Positions 36,203 through 38,334 of a stretch of 38,334 nucleotides of DNA are shown piece after piece (position 1 is the first letter of the stretch; each line of letters begins with the position of its first letter). A program made the position numbers and the translations under genes. The stretch covers positions 1-38,334 of the forward strand of contig CAZJHX010000098.1 of the NCBI GenBank assembly GCA_964545715.1, in the 5' to 3' direction. The notes beneath the pieces were generated by a model, which was not told where the DNA came from, made no database searches, and was given only the letters and a program-made list of their open reading frames with translations. This stretch comes from CAZJHX01 sp964545715 (GTDB lineage: Bacteria; Myxococcota_A; UBA9042; GCA-2863065).

Positions 36203-38334
36203 ATGAGACTAGCAATAGTGTTTGCGTTGGCGGTTCTGTGGCCGATGTTGGCGACGGCCGAGACGGCTGTCGTGGTGGCCGATCGTGACAGCGGAATTTT
36301 CGAGCATCCGACCGGGGGCCTGGCAAGCGGCGCCGGGTCGCTGCTGGCGGGGCGGACCTGCGACAAGCCACAGGCCGGAAGCGGGCGTCGCATGCGGCTC
36401 CTGGTGCGCTTTGATGTCGCGAAGGCGCTGCCGGCGGGGGCGATCGTCACGAAGGCCGTGCTGCAGCTGACATGCGACAAGGCCAAGGGCGGGGAGTCCT
36501 TCTCCTTGCACAAGGTGGTCAGTGACTGGGGCGAAGGGACGTCGTTTGCGAGCAACGGCACGGGGGCGCCCGCGACGCCGGGTGACGCGACCTGGCTGCA
36601 CGCGGTCATGCCCGGCAAGCCGTGGTTGACGCCCGGTGGGGACTTTCTGGCCAGCCAGCTGGCGCAGAAGTCGGTTGCCTTTGGCCCGGTTCAGTGGGGT
36701 GCGACAGGTAACCAGGCGATGGCTGCGGATGTTCAGTCGTGGCTGAGCTCCCCCGCTACGAATTTCGGTTGGCTGATCAAGGAGAAGAACGAGGCGAATT
36801 TCTGCACAGCCAAGCGGTTCGTATCGCGAGAGTCCGGCAACGTGGCGGACCGGCCGACGCTGACGATCACGTACACGGCGCCACCGCCGGACTGCACCGG
36901 CGTGCCCGGGGCGTGTGATGACGGCAAGGTGTGCACGCTGGACGCGTGCGTGAACAAGGTCTGTCAGAACCTGCCGCATGTCGGCGCGAAATGCGATGAC
37001 GGCAATGCGTGTACTCCGCTCGATAAGTGCGATGCGCTGGCGGCTTGCATCGGGACGGGGACAAAGGACTGCGGGGACCAGGACGCGTGCACGACCGACA
37101 GCTGTGATCCGGCCAAGGGGTGTGCGAACACGGCGATCAAGTGCGACGACAAGAACGTGTGTACGGTGGACTCCTGCGACCCTGCGAAGGGCTGCGCCAC
37201 GACGCCCGTGAAGAAGGGGACGGTCTGTGGGGAGGCGTCCTGTGCCGGCGCGTCGTGGAATCCGCCCGCCAAGTGTGACGACGCGGGCGCGTGCAAGCCG
37301 GCCAAGCCGGTCAGCTGCGATGCCAGCGATACGGCGTGCCGGGACTACTTCTGCCAGGACGCCCAGTGCAAGTACGCCGACCTGCCCACGACGACCAAGT
37401 GCGTGGATGCGGCGTGCGTGGGGCTGGGCGTGAAGGCGGCGACGTTCTGCAACGGCAGCGGCTCCTGCTCCAAGGGTGGCCAGACGGTGTCATGCGACGA
37501 CGGAAACCAGTGCACCACCGACGCGTGTGAGAACGCCGCGTGCTCGAACACACCCAGCACCGACGCTTGTGACGACAACAACGCGTGTACCGAAAAGGAC
37601 GCCTGCACGGGCGGCAAATGCAAGGGCCAGAGCGTGAAGTGCAATGACTCCAACAACTGCACCGCGGACAAGTGCAAAGCGGGGGAGTGCCAGTTCACGG
37701 TCGTGTCTGACGGCTTCATCTGCCCGGATGGCGACGCCTGCAACGGCGCGGAGACCTGCCAGGGCGGCAAATGCCAGGCCGGCGAGCCGCTTGCGTGCGA
37801 CGACGGCAACGTGTGTACACTGGACACGTGCGACAAGAAGGACGGCTGCATCAGCACCCCGGTGGATGACGGCACCGCGTGCGGCGACGGCGATCAGTGC
37901 AACGGCGCCGAGACCTGCGATGGCGGCAATTGCGCTGCCGGCGCGGCCCCGACGTGCGACGACGACGACGCCTGCACCGAGGACAGCTGCGACGCGACCC
38001 TGGGCTGTCAGAGCGTCGAGATAGAGGACTGCTGCGTGGAGGACGTCGACTGCCCCGAGGCAGGCGAGTGCATGGAGTCCTTCTGCGACGGCGACGAGTG
38101 CGCGATGGAGGCCGTAGCCGACTGCTGCATCGAGGACGTCGAGTGCGACGACGCCAATGTCTGCACCAACGATCTCTGTGTTGACAACCAGTGCGTCAGC
38201 GAGGTCCTGGATGACTGCTGCAACGTGGACGACGACTGCGACGCCGACGAGGACTGCACTGAGAACGTCTGCGTAGAGGCCGCCCCGCCGGACGACACCG
38301 GCGATGACACCACCGACACGGGCGACGACACCAC
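36203..38334 (+). CDS. Secreted DNRLRE-domain protein with CTDC repeats and Cys-Cys repeats, partial (3' end outside window)
   Basis: ATG at 36203, with GAGGGG a few nt upstream, opens a frame that reaches the window edge (710 complete codons, no stop). MRLAIVFALAVLWPMLATA is a signal peptide; no lipobox. Residues about 21-231 resemble the DNRLRE/CBM96-type beta domain (LLVRFDV..., AVLQLTCDKA, DVQSWLSSPATNFGWLI, FVSRESG, RPTLTITYT). CDDGxxCT repeats follow from about 235, then three 31-residue Cys-Cys repeats (609-701) and an Asp/Thr-rich linker that continues off the edge. Such linkers often lead to a C-terminal surface-sorting helix, which would lie outside the window. Confidence 0.85.
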   Translation, partial: MRLAIVFALAVLWPMLATAETAVVVADRDSGIFEHPTGGLASGAGSLLAGRTCDKPQAGSGRRMRLLVRFDVAKALPAGAIVTKAVLQLTCDKAKGGESFSLHKVVSDWGEGTSFASNGTGAPATPGDATWLHAVMPGKPWLTPGGDFLASQLAQKSVAFGPVQWGATGNQAMAADVQSWLSSPATNFGWLIKEKNEANFCTAKRFVSRESGNVADRPTLTITYTAPPPDCTGVPGACDDGKVCTLDACVNKVCQNLPHVGAKCDDGNACTPLDKCDALAACIGTGTKDCGDQDACTTDSCDPAKGCANTAIKCDDKNVCTVDSCDPAKGCATTPVKKGTVCGEASCAGASWNPPAKCDDAGACKPAKPVSCDASDTACRDYFCQDAQCKYADLPTTTKCVDAACVGLGVKAATFCNGSGSCSKGGQTVSCDDGNQCTTDACENAACSNTPSTDACDDNNACTEKDACTGGKCKGQSVKCNDSNNCTADKCKAGECQFTVVSDGFICPDGDACNGAETCQGGKCQAGEPLACDDGNVCTLDTCDKKDGCISTPVDDGTACGDGDQCNGAETCDGGNCAAGAAPTCDDDDACTEDSCDATLGCQSVEIEDCCVEDVDCPEAGECMESFCDGDECAMEAVADCCIEDVECDDANVCTNDLCVDNQCVSEVLDDCCNVDDDCDADEDCTENVCVEAAPPDDTGDDTTDTGDDT
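36914..38020 (+). repeat. CTDC-type coding repeats in the DNRLRE protein
   Basis: A third array of the CDDGNxCTxDxCD-type repeat, more irregular in spacing than the two operon arrays, including CNGAETCQGGKC-type units. Confidence 0.7.
38027..38305 (+). repeat. Three 93-bp (31-residue) Cys-Cys repeats
   Basis: Units begin at 38027, 38120 and 38213, exactly 93 bp apart. Each codes for D-C-C followed by Cys at unit positions 9, 15 and 20, and at 25 in the first two units. Unit starts read DCCVEDVDC, DCCIEDVEC and DCCNVDDDC. The third unit loses its last Cys and runs into the Asp/Thr linker. Confidence 0.85.

Overview
The window is high-GC DNA (roughly two thirds G+C) with tightly packed genes, many GTG/TTG starts and start/stop overlaps. 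Its content is typical of Myxococcota and related former Deltaproteobacteria: many lipoproteins with Asp/Pro/Val-rich or Gly-rich linkers, long Cys-rich 'CDDGNxCT' (Dicty_CTDC-like) repeat proteins with MopE-type metal-binding motifs, glycine-rich surface proteins, an eukaryotic-type Ser/Thr kinase with a PEGA domain beside a TPR protein, and a receiver/J-like/TPR chimera. The lineage assignment is inference from gene content; no rRNA, tRNA, CRISPR array, insertion sequence or phage gene was seen.

Layout. 1-9350: a truncated lipoprotein gene (-), a zinc-ribbon rhomboid protease (+), a receiver/J-like/TPR protein (-), a VCBS/FG-GAP lipoprotein (+), a BKACE-family enzyme (-), then a run of four + genes: a HEAT-like exported protein, a multipass membrane protein, a flavin monooxygenase-like protein and a membrane protein with a diverged DUF3179-like domain. 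9389-14782: a carboxypeptidase-regulatory-like lipoprotein (+), then - genes for a small membrane protein, a glycine-rich secreted protein, a possible small protein and an MscS channel.

14940-28568 is the most striking part: five + genes separated by 9 nt or overlapping by 4 nt, built from two related pairs. Each pair has a secreted multidomain 'stalk/beta-solenoid/Gly-rich' protein of about 940 residues and a Cys-rich repeat lipoprotein of about 940-1050 residues; the second pair is interrupted by an immunoglobulin-like (choice-of-anchor D type) lipoprotein. All five are predicted to be exported, so this looks like an operon for an extracellular or outer-surface assembly. It is followed by a Ser/Thr kinase, a TPR protein and a lipoprotein that fuses domain types seen in the operon. 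A 21-bp inverted repeat, with a 22-codon ORF inside it, covers the ribosome binding site and start codon of the TPR gene.

32875-35691 is a metabolic run: a double-hotdog MaoC hydratase, a rhodanese and a SerA-type dehydrogenase with an ACT domain. It converges on a PilZ-domain gene. The window ends inside a third Cys-rich gene (DNRLRE domain, CTDC repeats, then three 31-residue Cys-Cys repeats), which has no stop codon before the edge.
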